Position numbers and translations under genes: made by a program. DNA of 56,111 nt from an uncultured Bacteroidales bacterium. GTDB lineage: Bacteria > Bacteroidota > Bacteroidia > Bacteroidales > Bacteroidaceae. The stretch lies in the NCBI GenBank assembly GCA_902800305.1, contig CADCDP010000026.1:1-56111 (forward strand), given 5' to 3'. This document shows, piece after piece, positions 15,831-25,107 of the stretch; position 1 is the stretch's first letter, and each line of letters opens with the position of its first letter. The notes under the pieces were generated by a model. It did not search any database, was not told the DNA's origin, and was given only the letters and a program-made list of their open reading frames with translations.

Positions 15831-17327
15831 ATGACGAGAAAATTTATCATCACCATTCTCTTTGTATCGGTCGTTCTGCCTTCCACTTGGGGGCAGAGCG
15901 ACTTTCAAAAATACAAGGCAAAACGGCAACAGGACTTTCAAAAATACAAGGACAAGCGCCAGAAGGACTTTGATGAGTTCAGACGGAAGCGGAATGAGGA
16001 ATTTGCCAAATATATGAGTCAGTCATGGCAACCGTTTCTGTTGGACGAGCCTGTGACACGGCCTATAGAGAAGGACAAGGAGCCTGTCATATATGACGAA
16101 CGAAATGACCATCAACAAAAGAACAAAGAAACGCTTGTAGAAATAATTCCCTATCAGAAACCATCACCCAAACCTCAACCGGAGCCAGTAGTGCCCATCT
16201 ATGAGAATGATGAGGCAAACACCACTTGTTCGTTTGTTTTTTACGGCACACCAATGAGGGTGAGGTGTGGTGACTTGACATCGTACAGACTTTCATCCAC
16301 CAATGAAAAAGCATTATCTTCCGCCTATCTGAAATTGACGGATAGGAAGTATGACAACCTGCTCTTTGACTGTCTCGCCCTGCGAAAAAAGCATTGCTTG
16401 TGCGATTGGGCATACTTCAAACTATTGGAAGCTGTTGCAGCAGAGGTGTGTGGTAAAGGCACCAACGAAGCGGTTTTTTTGCAAGGGGTGCTATTCAACC
16501 AGTCGGGGTACAGGGTACGATTTGCTGAAGAACAAAGCAATGGACATTTGCATTTACTGGTGGGTACAGAAGGGTTTGTGTTTGATTATGAATCTGTCGG
16601 TATAAAGGGGAAAACCTACTATCTGTTGGACAAGAGTAAAGTGAGAAACTTGAACATCTGCAACCTCGACATGCCTGACGAAAAAGAGATGTCACTACAC
16701 ATCAACGAATCGCCATTGCTTTCTAAAAAAATGTCAGCACCTCGCTCCATCAAAGCTAAATCGTATGGAACAGAAGTGGAGAGTTCCGTCAATGAGAACC
16801 TGATTCACTTCTTCAATGACTATCCCACTTCCTATGCTAACAACAATTTTATGACTCGTTGGGCGTACTACGCCAACACGCCCATCAGCACCGAGGTGAA
16901 GGAAAAAATCTATCCACAATTACGAAATAAATTACAGAATACAACTCCGCTGATAGCAACAAACATCCTGCTGAACTGGGTACAGACGGGCTTCGTATAT
17001 GAGAAAGATGACGTCGTGTGGGGATCTGACCGTGCTCTCTTTGCGGAGGAGACACTTTATTATCCTTTTTGTGACTGTGAGGATCGTTCTATCCTGTTCT
17101 CTCATATAGTGCGTGATTTGGTGGGGTTAGATGTAGTACTGGTCTATTACCCAGGACATCTCGCCACGGCTGTGTGTTTTTCGGAAGAGGTGGAAGGTGA
17201 CTACATCATGGTAAAGAATCGCAAGTTTATAGTGGCAGATCCCACCTACATTCCAGCCAAGGTTGGTAGGACAATGCCGGGCATGGACAATGATGTTGCG
17301 AAAGTCATTTTGTGTGAAAAACATTAA
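15831..17327 (+). CDS. Secreted transglutaminase-like cysteine protein
   Basis: A 498-residue protein with a signal peptide (1-21, ending TWGQ). Residues 22-62 carry three charged near-repeats (FQKYKAKRQQD, FQKYKDKRQKD, FDEFRRKRNEE), probably a coiled coil, then a proline-rich stretch (about 108-122). The C-terminal part holds a transglutaminase-like triad: cysteine in PFCDCEDRS (C414 or C416), His443 in PGHLATAV and Asp470 in VADPTY. Members of this superfamily are proteases, crosslinking enzymes or inactive binders; which applies here cannot be told. Its stop codon shares one base with the next gene's start, so expression is tightly coupled to the CHASE2 protein. Confidence 0.75.
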   Translation: MTRKFIITILFVSVVLPSTWGQSDFQKYKAKRQQDFQKYKDKRQKDFDEFRRKRNEEFAKYMSQSWQPFLLDEPVTRPIEKDKEPVIYDERNDHQQKNKETLVEIIPYQKPSPKPQPEPVVPIYENDEANTTCSFVFYGTPMRVRCGDLTSYRLSSTNEKALSSAYLKLTDRKYDNLLFDCLALRKKHCLCDWAYFKLLEAVAAEVCGKGTNEAVFLQGVLFNQSGYRVRFAEEQSNGHLHLLVGTEGFVFDYESVGIKGKTYYLLDKSKVRNLNICNLDMPDEKEMSLHINESPLLSKKMSAPRSIKAKSYGTEVESSVNENLIHFFNDYPTSYANNNFMTRWAYYANTPISTEVKEKIYPQLRNKLQNTTPLIATNILLNWVQTGFVYEKDDVVWGSDRALFAEETLYYPFCDCEDRSILFSHIVRDLVGLDVVLVYYPGHLATAVCFSEEVEGDYIMVKNRKFIVADPTYIPAKVGRTMPGMDNDVAKVILCEKH

Positions 17328-18547
17328 TGAAAATAGAGAAACTGTTGAAGAACAGAAAACGGGAACAAGTCCGCAAGCATGGTAAGTGTTGGTTGTCGGC
17401 TGTATTGAGTCTGCTTGTACTCATTATTGGCTACTTGTTTGGCAACGTACCTGTGCCTCTACCCGACGAAGTGGAAGTTCTACAAGACTGGGATCGTGTA
17501 AAGACGCTGTTTAGATGGAAGGGTGACAGTGTGCCAGACGAAGTGCTGCTGGTCAACGTCGCCTACGATAAGCAGTTAGTAGATTTCTCTAAAGAAGGTA
17601 TTCCAGTAGGACAAGTGCCTATCACCGATAGATGGAAACTGTTCCACTTCCTGCAACAAGCCAAAGAGGCTAACAACTATCGTTACATCTTGTTGGATGT
17701 TTTTTTCGAACAAGGCTATGAGAGTGAAATAGACAGTGCGCTTTTCAACCTGATTGCCCATATGGAGCGCATTACCATTCCTAAGCACAAGGATGCTCTT
17801 TTGCAAGATAGCATCCTCTATACTCAAGCCGCCTATGCCGACTATCTTTCTCCTTGGAAAGATACGGATTTTGTGCGTTATCAATTTTTGTACAATGGTC
17901 AACCCACAATACCCTTGCGGATGTATGACGCGCTGAACAAAGGTAACATTAAACAATGGGGGTGGCTCTACTGGAGCGATGGCTGGCTCTGTCAAAACGG
18001 AGTGACGCTCAAGATGCCGATTCAGCTCTCTAGAGATTATGAAGAAGTAGAAGACAAGAGGAAGTACTATGCCCTCTATTTAGGCGCCGACCTGCTGGAT
18101 TCGCTCACATCGGTATCAGAAGACATCGATGGAAAAATTGTGGTGGTAGGTGACTTCGAGAACGACGTTCACGACACTTATTTAGGTTCTCAACCTGGTT
18201 CACTCATTTGCCTAAACGCCTACTATGCTCTAGTGAGGGGTGACCATATCCTTCGTGGGCAAGGATATGCCATAGCTGTGTTTTGGCTGCTGATTGGCAT
18301 ACTGTACTTCTTATTGTCGTATGCATATCTCAACGGCTTCACCCTTACATCGTTGACCGACAACCCTTGGCTTAAGATTTTACTATCTCTGCTCGGTACC
18401 AACTTCATTTTTTGGGTGGTTGCTGTAGTGGCGTATGTATCGCCACTCAACTTCGTCTACCACATTTGGTTCCCTATTGGCTTCTTCTCTTTTCAGGATT
18501 TTGTAACAAATATTTTTTCAACTTATAAAAGTGCTGTACAAAAATGA
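17327..18547 (+). CDS. CHASE2-domain membrane protein without an output domain
   Basis: A 406-residue membrane protein: one helix at about 24-41, a large periplasmic region of about 270 residues, then about three helices (residues 316-335, 349-370, 376-395). The periplasmic part has CHASE2 features: VLLVNVAYDKQLVDF, PITDRWKLFHFLQ, ILLDVFFEQG, GKIVVVGDFENDVHDTYLGS and GSLICLNAYYALVRG. CHASE2 is usually the sensor of kinases, cyclases or CHAT/caspase-type proteins. Here the protein ends about 10 residues after the last helix, so a signal must pass to another protein. The start overlaps the previous stop by one base. Confidence 0.8.
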   Translation: MKIEKLLKNRKREQVRKHGKCWLSAVLSLLVLIIGYLFGNVPVPLPDEVEVLQDWDRVKTLFRWKGDSVPDEVLLVNVAYDKQLVDFSKEGIPVGQVPITDRWKLFHFLQQAKEANNYRYILLDVFFEQGYESEIDSALFNLIAHMERITIPKHKDALLQDSILYTQAAYADYLSPWKDTDFVRYQFLYNGQPTIPLRMYDALNKGNIKQWGWLYWSDGWLCQNGVTLKMPIQLSRDYEEVEDKRKYYALYLGADLLDSLTSVSEDIDGKIVVVGDFENDVHDTYLGSQPGSLICLNAYYALVRGDHILRGQGYAIAVFWLLIGILYFLLSYAYLNGFTLTSLTDNPWLKILLSLLGTNFIFWVVAVVAYVSPLNFVYHIWFPIGFFSFQDFVTNIFSTYKSAVQK

Positions 18548-19185
18548 AAATTCTTCTTATCTTCTTGCTGGCACTATTAATGTGGCCTTTGGGGGCTGAT
18601 AGTCCTCAAAAATACAAAGTGCTTTATGTGAACAGCGCAGATGTGACAGTGAATGGAAAGCCTGTGAAAGTTGGTGATGTGTTCGACCAAAATGCTATCG
18701 TTCGATGGACAAAAGAACGCCAAGCGATGAAAGTGATAGGACTGGATGACCACAAACGCTACGTGATGGTGAACAAGCCTACGGAGCAAAACAATATCTC
18801 AGTACTTGACATCCTGACACACACGAGCCATATGTCAACCCACGACAATGGCATGGGGCAAGAAGCATCACCTCGCGACCGTTTGGAACAAAGCATCGCT
18901 CCGCACTATGACTTATTGGATTCGATTCTGATTCCATCCACGTTGCCTGTCAACAAAAACTGTTATTTCTTGGGTTCTTACAAATATGGTGACACTCGAC
19001 TGACAAAACCACTACGCTGTGTAAGTGGGCAAATTGTGATTGACAAAAATTTGTTTGTGGTAGACGGTGAACATTTGGAACCTCGTGACATCTTATTAAC
19101 TATTGACTACATGACAGAACAGGGGTTACCAATGTTCGTGAAGGATAATATCAGCCTCACAATCATTCCAGAATGGGTTCCTTGA
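18544..19185 (+). CDS. Small secreted partner of the CHASE2 protein
   Basis: A 213-residue protein with a signal peptide (1-18, ending LGA). I do not recognise a family. The sequence is polar and beta-rich: KYKVLYVNSADVTVNGKPVKVGDVF near the N-terminus is similar to proteins that begin with a small beta-sandwich beside CHASE2 genes. A His/Asp/Ser-rich middle (TSHMSTHDNGMGQEASPRDR) leads to a second half with CYFLGSYKYGDTRL and DILLTIDYM. It overlaps the CHASE2 gene by 4 bp (ATGA), which supports a joint function. It is the last gene of the operon; from 19186 to 19403 I see no gene and no clear plus-strand terminator. Confidence 0.6.
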   Translation: MKILLIFLLALLMWPLGADSPQKYKVLYVNSADVTVNGKPVKVGDVFDQNAIVRWTKERQAMKVIGLDDHKRYVMVNKPTEQNNISVLDILTHTSHMSTHDNGMGQEASPRDRLEQSIAPHYDLLDSILIPSTLPVNKNCYFLGSYKYGDTRLTKPLRCVSGQIVIDKNLFVVDGEHLEPRDILLTIDYMTEQGLPMFVKDNISLTIIPEWVP

Positions 19186-19403
19186 TACTTAGGGAGTGTC
19201 GTAAATAATCGAAAAGATTTATAGCTAATTCATTACTACTTCGAGGTCGCGATTTCGAGTGGCGAATGAGCAAATAAAATGCTGTGTTCCGAAGAAAACA
19301 CGTTGCTAAGGTACAAGAATTTTTGAACACATAAAAGATTTTGGAAGAAAATTTTGTTGGTGCCCAAAGAATGCGTTATCTTATGTGGCATAAAATCTCT
19401 CCC

Positions 19404-19439
19404 CCTCTGGAGAACGATTAATCAATCGTTCTCCAGAGG
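19404..19439 (-). terminator. 16-bp perfect hairpin at the end of the efflux operon
   Basis: CCTCTGGAGAACGATT (19404-19419) is the exact complement of 19424-19439, with a four-base loop. The hairpin includes the last codons and stop of the TolC gene. On the minus strand it is followed by GGGGAGAGATTTTATG, a weak T tract, so it could end transcription or protect the mRNA 3' end. Confidence 0.65.
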
Positions 19440-20756
19440 ATAGCCTCGGTAGAAGTCGAGTATCTTCTGGCGGAAGAAGAAGGTGTAGCGTGACTGGATG
19501 GCGGTGGACTCGGCTTTTTGGAAAGCTATCTTGGATTCTTGGTATTCGGTGGCAGTAGCCTTGCCGTTCTCGTACTTCTTCTGCATGAGGTTGAAGGAAG
19601 TCTGTGAGGCGGTGAGGGCGGCATCGCTGTTAAGGCATTGCTTTTGGGCGGCGAGGGCGTTGTAGTAAGCTTGTTGAATCTCCTTGTAGAGGGTCTTCTT
19701 GGTGTCTTCGAGTTGCAGCTGTTGGGAAACCACTTGGAGACGAGCTTGACGGACTGCGTTACGGGTGGAGAAGCGGTTAAAGATGGGGATGGAAAGGGAG
19801 ATGCCGAGGTTTTGGCTGAAGTTGTCCTCCATCTGCTTACCGAATGAAGCGGCTTTGAATCCCGATGTTTTATAGTAGCTGCTGCCCAGACCGCCAGAGA
19901 AGTGGAGGGACGGATAGTAGCCAGCTTGGGCTATCTTCACACCCTTCTCGGCACTTTGTACGTTGAGCTTTCCCGCTTGTATCTGGGGCTTGATGCCGAG
20001 GGCTTCGGCGTAGATGGCATCGGGAGCAGTAAGCAGCACGGATGACGGGTCGGTGGTGGCGGGTTGCTGGATGTCAAACTGTTCGGGGGTAGGGAGTTCG
20101 AGCAGTTGGGAAAGGTCGAGCAAGGCGAGCATGGCAGCGTTCTGCTGCTGGGTGAGTGCTAGTTCGTCGGCTGCCACATGCGATTGTGCTTCAGCCAAGT
20201 CGGTCTCGGCTATCTTGCCGTTCTTGAACAAAAGTTCGATGCGGTGGGCTTGTGTGCGGCTGAGTTCCAACTGTCGTTCTGCTACGCTGACGAGATCTTT
20301 CTGATAGACCGCTTCGAGATAGGCCGACACCACTTGGATGCTCACGTTCTCCTTGGCGCGGTCGAGTTCGGCAAGGGCGGCTTCGAGATTGAGCTTGTTT
20401 TGTTTGATTTGGTTGCTAATCTGGCCACCCGTGTAGAGTGGGGCATCGGTACCGAGGTTGAACGAGGTGCTCTGTGTGTTGCGGTTGGCGTAGGTGTTGT
20501 CCATCGTCAAGCCGCGACCGAAACCGATACTCTCGCTGGCTGACGCTTGCAGGTTGGGCAGACGGCTGTTCTTGGCGGTGTTGAGCGACACCTCTTGGTT
20601 CTTCACATTGTTTTCCTGCAGCTTGATGCTGATGTTATGCTCGATGGCATGGTCGATGCACTGGCGTAAGCTCCACGGTTGCTGGGCATAGCTCCCCACC
20701 CCCCAAAGGGGGAGGGTTAATGCGATGATGGTTTTGTGGATATGATAGCGTGTCAT
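19422..20756 (-). CDS. TolC-family outer-membrane efflux channel
   Basis: A 444-residue secreted protein with a signal peptide (1-24, ending SYAQ). It has the two tandem TolC repeats: SLRQCIDHAIEHNISIKLQ and NSRLPNLQASASES in the first, and ALGIKPQIQAGKLNVQSAEK with GYYPSLHFSGGLGS in the second. Long heptad stretches form the helical tunnel. It forms the outer-membrane duct for the MacA/MacB-like parts encoded just upstream. It is the last gene of a nine-gene minus-strand operon. Part of its signal peptide is encoded by a G/C inverted repeat (CCCCC-CAAA-GGGGG, about 20699-20712) whose core also occurs at 36813-36825. Confidence 0.9.
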   Translation of the reverse strand: MTRYHIHKTIIALTLPLWGVGSYAQQPWSLRQCIDHAIEHNISIKLQENNVKNQEVSLNTAKNSRLPNLQASASESIGFGRGLTMDNTYANRNTQSTSFNLGTDAPLYTGGQISNQIKQNKLNLEAALAELDRAKENVSIQVVSAYLEAVYQKDLVSVAERQLELSRTQAHRIELLFKNGKIAETDLAEAQSHVAADELALTQQQNAAMLALLDLSQLLELPTPEQFDIQQPATTDPSSVLLTAPDAIYAEALGIKPQIQAGKLNVQSAEKGVKIAQAGYYPSLHFSGGLGSSYYKTSGFKAASFGKQMEDNFSQNLGISLSIPIFNRFSTRNAVRQARLQVVSQQLQLEDTKKTLYKEIQQAYYNALAAQKQCLNSDAALTASQTSFNLMQKKYENGKATATEYQESKIAFQKAESTAIQSRYTFFFRQKILDFYRGYPLEND

Positions 20757-20789
20757 GGTGACTTTCTCTTATTGTTTTCAGTTGTTGAT

Positions 20790-21893
20790 TTATTCTTTGT
20801 CGATGATTTCGATACCTCTTACTTTGCTGCCCACTTTCAGCCCTTTCTTCACTTCGATGTGGATGCCGTCGCTGATGCCGGTGGTGACTTGCTGACGTTC
20901 AAACTTCTGTTCCGAACTGCTGTCGGTCAGCACATAGACAAAGGTTGAGTCACCTTTAAACTCCAACGAGGCTTCGGGCACACAGATGGCTTTGGTGGCT
21001 TTCTCCAACACAATTTCGGCGTTGGCACTGTAGCCAGAACGTATTTTCACACCTTCTGGCAACTGGATGGCTGCCTTGATTTCAAACTGATTGGCACCGT
21101 TCTCTTCCACTCCTTTGGGCGAGATGTATTCGAGGGTGGCACCGAGTTTGAGGTCTTGGATGGCTCCCACTGTAATTTGCACGGGCATACCCTCCACGAT
21201 GCGTCCCACCTCGGTCTCGTCTATCTTGCCACGGAAGATGAGGTCTTGCATGTTGGCCACGGTGGCGATGGTGGTACCGTCGTTGAAGGAGTTGCTGAGG
21301 ATGACGGAGTTACCCACCTTGACGGGCACGTCGAGAACCAATCCGTCGATGGTGGAGCGGATGAGGGTGGTGCTCATTTGGGCATTGCTGAGCGAGATGC
21401 CTTCGCGGACGATGTTGAGGGCATCCTTGGCATTGGCCATTTCCGCTTTGGCGTTCTTCAACGTCACTTCCGCTTTTTCGTAGTCTTCGGCACTCACCAC
21501 CTTCTCGGTGTAGAGGTTCTTCATGCGGTCGAAGTCAGTCTGTGCCTGTTTGAGGGAGATTTCAGCAAGCTTCACACGGTTTTCCGCACTGCTGAGGCTC
21601 GACATATCGGGGATGACCTTCACCTTGGCGATGACCTCGTCCTTCTTCACCATCTCGCCTGCTTCCTTGTAGAGGGCGGTGATGATGCCTGAGATTTGGG
21701 GTTTGATGCTCACTTCGTCGCGTGGCTCGATTTTACCCGTAATGATGGTGGTCTTCTCGATGTCCTTGACTTCGACTGTGTTGATTTCGTAGGTGGTCTC
21801 CTTGGGTTGCGACTTTTGGTACAAGAAGACAAATGTGCCAATAAAGATAAAGGCTATTAGGGCGATGCCAGCCCACTTGAAAAATTTTTTCAT
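20790..21893 (-). CDS. Periplasmic adaptor (MacA/HlyD family)
   Basis: A 367-residue membrane-fusion protein. One N-terminal helix (about 8-25) anchors it. The lipoyl halves (DEVSIKPQISGIITALYKEA and LIRSTIDGLVLDVPVKVGNS) flank a coiled-coil hairpin (about 100-165, AENRVKLAEISLKQAQTDF). The beta-barrel domain (TIATVANMQDLIFRGKIDET) and membrane-proximal domain (KAICVPEASLEF) follow. It links the ABC permeases to TolC across the periplasm. It lies 33 bp from tolC and 38 bp from the permease gene. Substrate is unknown; MacA relatives export macrolides, peptides or siderophores. Confidence 0.9.
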   Translation of the reverse strand: MKKFFKWAGIALIAFIFIGTFVFLYQKSQPKETTYEINTVEVKDIEKTTIITGKIEPRDEVSIKPQISGIITALYKEAGEMVKKDEVIAKVKVIPDMSSLSSAENRVKLAEISLKQAQTDFDRMKNLYTEKVVSAEDYEKAEVTLKNAKAEMANAKDALNIVREGISLSNAQMSTTLIRSTIDGLVLDVPVKVGNSVILSNSFNDGTTIATVANMQDLIFRGKIDETEVGRIVEGMPVQITVGAIQDLKLGATLEYISPKGVEENGANQFEIKAAIQLPEGVKIRSGYSANAEIVLEKATKAICVPEASLEFKGDSTFVYVLTDSSSEQKFERQQVTTGISDGIHIEVKKGLKVGSKVRGIEIIDKE

Positions 21894-21931
21894 ACAATGG
21901 TGAATTGTAAATGGTTAAATAGTAAATGTCT

Positions 21932-23185
21932 TTATTCTTCCCTCATCGCATCCACAGGCTTGATGGCCATGGCGCGGATGGTGGGAGCGAGTCCTGCCAG
22001 CACCCCGAGAGTGGCGAGCATGAAGGTGGCTCCGACTGCGATGGCGAAGGAGATTTGGAACACTGCGCCAGGAGTTTCGTTCTGAGCGAATTGTTCCAGT
22101 AGTTGCAGGATGGCAACGGCGAAGGTGATGCCGCTCATGCCAGCCACAAGGGTGAGGACGATGCTCTCGCTCATAATCATGGAGAGTATGTCGGTGGGGG
22201 TCGCTCCGATGGCACGGCGGATGCCGATTTCTGTGGTACGTTCCTTCACCGTCACCACCATGATGTTGCTCACGCCGATAGCTCCAGCGAAGAGGGTGCC
22301 GAGACCTATCATCCACACCAAGATGCTCACCCCTTTGAAAAGGTTGTCTATCATGGAGAAGATGGCTTCGGCGTTGACCATGATAACGGCTTGTGTGTCG
22401 TCGGGATGGATGAGGTGTCTGCGTTTCAGCACCGCCTCCACTTTCTTCTGTATATCCGACATCTTGTAGCCTTCACGAGCCGTGAGGCAAAGGATGTCCA
22501 CACGGTTGCCTCGGTTGTAGGTGGTCTGCATGGTGGTGTAGGGGATGCGGACGGTCGTCGTGGCGTTGCCGCCAATGCTGATGCCGTTTTCATCCTTTCC
22601 GCTGATGCCCACAACTTGGTAGTAGATGCCGTCGATGGCTATCTTGTTGCCAAGGGCTTTCTCGTCGCTCTTGAACAGTTCTTCCACGATGCGCTGGCCG
22701 ATGACACACACCTTCCGTCCTTGTTGCACATCCACGTCGTTCAGTCCACGTCCAGCCCGAATCTTAGGGTCTTCTATTTGGCTGGCTTCGGGGTATTCTC
22801 CCTTCACGCTGACGCTAGACTTCTTGTCTTCGAAGGTGGCAGAGCTGCCCCAGTTGCTGAGCGAGGGCGAGATGATGTCCAGTTCTGGCACCGAGGAACG
22901 AATCAGAGGGATGTCGCCGAGTTCGATGTTCCATTGTCGCCCCTTCCGAAAACCCTTGTAGGCTTCGCTGGTCGAGTTGGCCATCATGAAGCCAGAGTTG
23001 TTGGCAAAGCCAGCGAAGTTGGTGGCCAGCATCGACTCCAACCCTTTGCCGCCACCCATGAGTAGCACCAACATGAAGATGCCCCAGAAGATGCCAAACG
23101 CCGTGAGGAACGTGCGGGTCTTGTTGCGTGAGAGAGCGTCGAAAATCTCTTCCCACTGGTCTCTGTCTAATCGTATTTTCATCAT
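21932..23185 (-). CDS. MacB-like ABC transporter permease (second)
   Basis: A 417-residue permease of the MacB/FtsX fold: one N-terminal helix (about 20-44, AFGIFWGIFMLVLLMGGG), a periplasmic MacB_PCD domain (about 45-270) and three C-terminal helices (285-305, 333-358, 372-397). Family signatures are IGVSNIMVVTVKERTTEIGI and RRAIGATPTDILSMI near the membrane. ATPase is supplied in trans by the gene at 24445. It overlaps the first permease by 4 bp, and two different permeases argue for a heterodimeric transporter. Confidence 0.88.
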   Translation of the reverse strand: MMKIRLDRDQWEEIFDALSRNKTRTFLTAFGIFWGIFMLVLLMGGGKGLESMLATNFAGFANNSGFMMANSTSEAYKGFRKGRQWNIELGDIPLIRSSVPELDIISPSLSNWGSSATFEDKKSSVSVKGEYPEASQIEDPKIRAGRGLNDVDVQQGRKVCVIGQRIVEELFKSDEKALGNKIAIDGIYYQVVGISGKDENGISIGGNATTTVRIPYTTMQTTYNRGNRVDILCLTAREGYKMSDIQKKVEAVLKRRHLIHPDDTQAVIMVNAEAIFSMIDNLFKGVSILVWMIGLGTLFAGAIGVSNIMVVTVKERTTEIGIRRAIGATPTDILSMIMSESIVLTLVAGMSGITFAVAILQLLEQFAQNETPGAVFQISFAIAVGATFMLATLGVLAGLAPTIRAMAIKPVDAMREE

Positions 23186-24438
23186 CCTCTTAAAGCTTCA
23201 ATAGGTTTCACTTTAGCGGCCTTACGAGCAGGAAAGAACCCTGCCAGTGCGCCGGCAACGATAATAACGAAAGTGGCTTGGATGCAGGTGCCGAGGTCAA
23301 CCGTCGGGTCAACGAAGTACTTGGTTTGAAACACGCCCATGTCCATCGTCTGACTGCCCGTGGTGGCATCCATATATTCGCAGAAGCCGATGCCGAGCAA
23401 CATGCCGATGTAGCCGAAGATGGTGGTGATGACCAAACTCTCCAACACCACCATGCTGATGATGTTCCACGGCGTGGCACCAATCGCCTTACGGATGCCA
23501 AATTCGTGGGTGCGTTCCTTCACCGAAATGAGCATGATGTTGCTCACTCCCACGATGCCGCTCAACAAGGTGAGCAGACCCAGAATCCAGAACGCGGTGT
23601 GCAGGATGCCCTTCGCCTTGTTCATGTCGGCATTACTGCTGGCGGCATTCCAAATCCAAAGGGCAGATTCGTCGGTGGCATCGAAACTGTGTTTGTTCGC
23701 CATGACGCTGCGGAACTTCTCTTCGAACGCATCGTTGGCCTCTTCGGTGGTAAGGTTCTTCGACTTGAGTTGTAGTGCGTCGATGTACTTCCCCTTGCCG
23801 TAGATGGTGCGCACAGTGGTGTAGGGGGCGTAGAAACGATTCTCGTTCATCATCCCGTCATTCTTATAGACACCCACCACCGTGTAGGAGATGCCCCCCA
23901 CACGCACACTTTGGTTGATGGCTTGTCTGCCTTGCTTGAACAGGTCTTCGCAATTTTTGTCGCTGATGACGACGACCTTGCGACATTCCCGAATGTCGAT
24001 GGGGTTGATGAAACGTCCTTCCTGCAACTTCACCGCTTCGATTTCCTGTAGGGCAGGTTGGCAACCCGTCAGTTGGACGCTGCTCAGGTAGTTTTCGCCC
24101 ACCGATGCCGAGGTGACCGTCTGGTTCAGTTGCGACATGGCCGAAGCAATCTCGTTGGGGAAGTTGCGGATGCTCACCTGCTCGTCGTCTTCATCCAGCT
24201 GGATGTTGCGACCCTCCTTCATGCCCTCGAAGGGTTTGGAGGTGAAACCCGGGTAGATTTGGATGGCATCGAACGAGAAGCCCTCGCTGTTCTGCTCGAA
24301 GGTGTGGATGATGCCGTTGCTGGCACCTTGCAACACGATGAGCAGGAACAGACCACTGGCCACAGCGAATCCCGTGGCGATGGTGCGTAGCTTGTTGCGG
24401 CTCAACGAACCGATGATTTCTCTAAATGTGTCTATCAT
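23182..24438 (-). CDS. MacB-like ABC transporter permease (first)
   Basis: A 418-residue permease with the same architecture as its downstream neighbour: helix at about 20-40, a periplasmic domain with SVRVGGISYTVVGVYKNDGM, and three C-terminal helices. The motif IVGVSNIMLISVKERTHEFG followed by IRKAIGATPWNIISM is diagnostic of the family. It lies 6 bp after the ATPase gene and overlaps the second permease by 4 bp. The two permeases are clearly paralogous but well diverged, so this is not a recent duplication. Confidence 0.88.
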   Translation of the reverse strand: MIDTFREIIGSLSRNKLRTIATGFAVASGLFLLIVLQGASNGIIHTFEQNSEGFSFDAIQIYPGFTSKPFEGMKEGRNIQLDEDDEQVSIRNFPNEIASAMSQLNQTVTSASVGENYLSSVQLTGCQPALQEIEAVKLQEGRFINPIDIRECRKVVVISDKNCEDLFKQGRQAINQSVRVGGISYTVVGVYKNDGMMNENRFYAPYTTVRTIYGKGKYIDALQLKSKNLTTEEANDAFEEKFRSVMANKHSFDATDESALWIWNAASSNADMNKAKGILHTAFWILGLLTLLSGIVGVSNIMLISVKERTHEFGIRKAIGATPWNIISMVVLESLVITTIFGYIGMLLGIGFCEYMDATTGSQTMDMGVFQTKYFVDPTVDLGTCIQATFVIIVAGALAGFFPARKAAKVKPIEALRG

Positions 24439-24444
24439 ACTCTT

Positions 24445-25104
24445 TTACACAATTTGTCCATCGCTGATGCGTATGATGCGATTCGTCTGTGCGCCCACGT
24501 CTGCCTCGTGCGTGACCACGATGATGGTCAGTCCCTGTTGGTTCAGGTTCTTCAACAGTTCCATTACCTCGATGGTGGTCTTGCTGTCGAGGGCACCTGT
24601 AGGCTCGTCGGCGAGGATGATTTGTGGATGTGTGATGAGGGCACGGGCAATGGCGACGCGCTGTTTCTGACCGCCCGACATTTCGCTCGGCAGATGGTGT
24701 GCCCAGTCGCGCAAGCCCACTTTCTCCAGATACTCCATGGCGAGTGCGTTGCGCTTGCGACGGCTCACACCTTGGTAGAAGAGGGGTAGGGCGACGTTCT
24801 CCATCGCGTCCTTGTAGGGGATGAGGTTGAACGACTGGAAGACGAAGCCAATCATGCGGTTGCGGTAGTCGGCGGCACGGGTCTCGCTGAGGTTCTTGAT
24901 GAGGGTGCCGTTAAGTGTGTACTCGCCTTCGTCGTAGTCGTCGAGGATGCCAAGGATATTGAGCAAGGTCGATTTGCCCGAACCAGACGCACCCATGATG
25001 GCAACAAACTCTCCTTCTTCTATGTTGAGGTCGATTCCCTTCAAGACGTGCAAGGGTTGTGCGCCCTTGTACGTCTTGTGGATACCTTTCAGACTAATCA
25101 TCAT
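24445..25104 (-). CDS. ABC transporter ATP-binding protein (MacB/LolD type)
   Basis: A 219-residue ATPase. Walker A is GASGSGKST (about residues 38-46), the Q-loop is VFQSFNLIPY, the signature is MSGGQKQRVAIARAL (about 141-155), Walker B is IILADEPTGALD and the switch histidine sits in VVTHEAD. The YKGAQPLHVLKGIDLNIEEG start and ALDSKT distal loop are typical of the LolD/MacB group. It drives the two permeases downstream. ATG 25104 and ATG 25101 are equally possible starts. A GIN-domain lipoprotein gene ends 3 bp upstream. Confidence 0.93.
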   Translation of the reverse strand: MMISLKGIHKTYKGAQPLHVLKGIDLNIEEGEFVAIMGASGSGKSTLLNILGILDDYDEGEYTLNGTLIKNLSETRAADYRNRMIGFVFQSFNLIPYKDAMENVALPLFYQGVSRRKRNALAMEYLEKVGLRDWAHHLPSEMSGGQKQRVAIARALITHPQIILADEPTGALDSKTTIEVMELLKNLNQQGLTIIVVTHEADVGAQTNRIIRISDGQIV

Positions 25105-25107
25105 GGC

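Noticed and set aside
19186..19403. Insertion-sequence remnant
   Set aside because: The stretch has a partial inverted repeat and a phrase like a transposon end, but no matching second end, no target duplication and no transposase fragment.
23182..24438. LolCDE lipoprotein-release system
   Set aside because: The ATPase and FtsX-type permeases fit, but the adjacent adaptor and TolC genes point to a MacAB-type efflux system.
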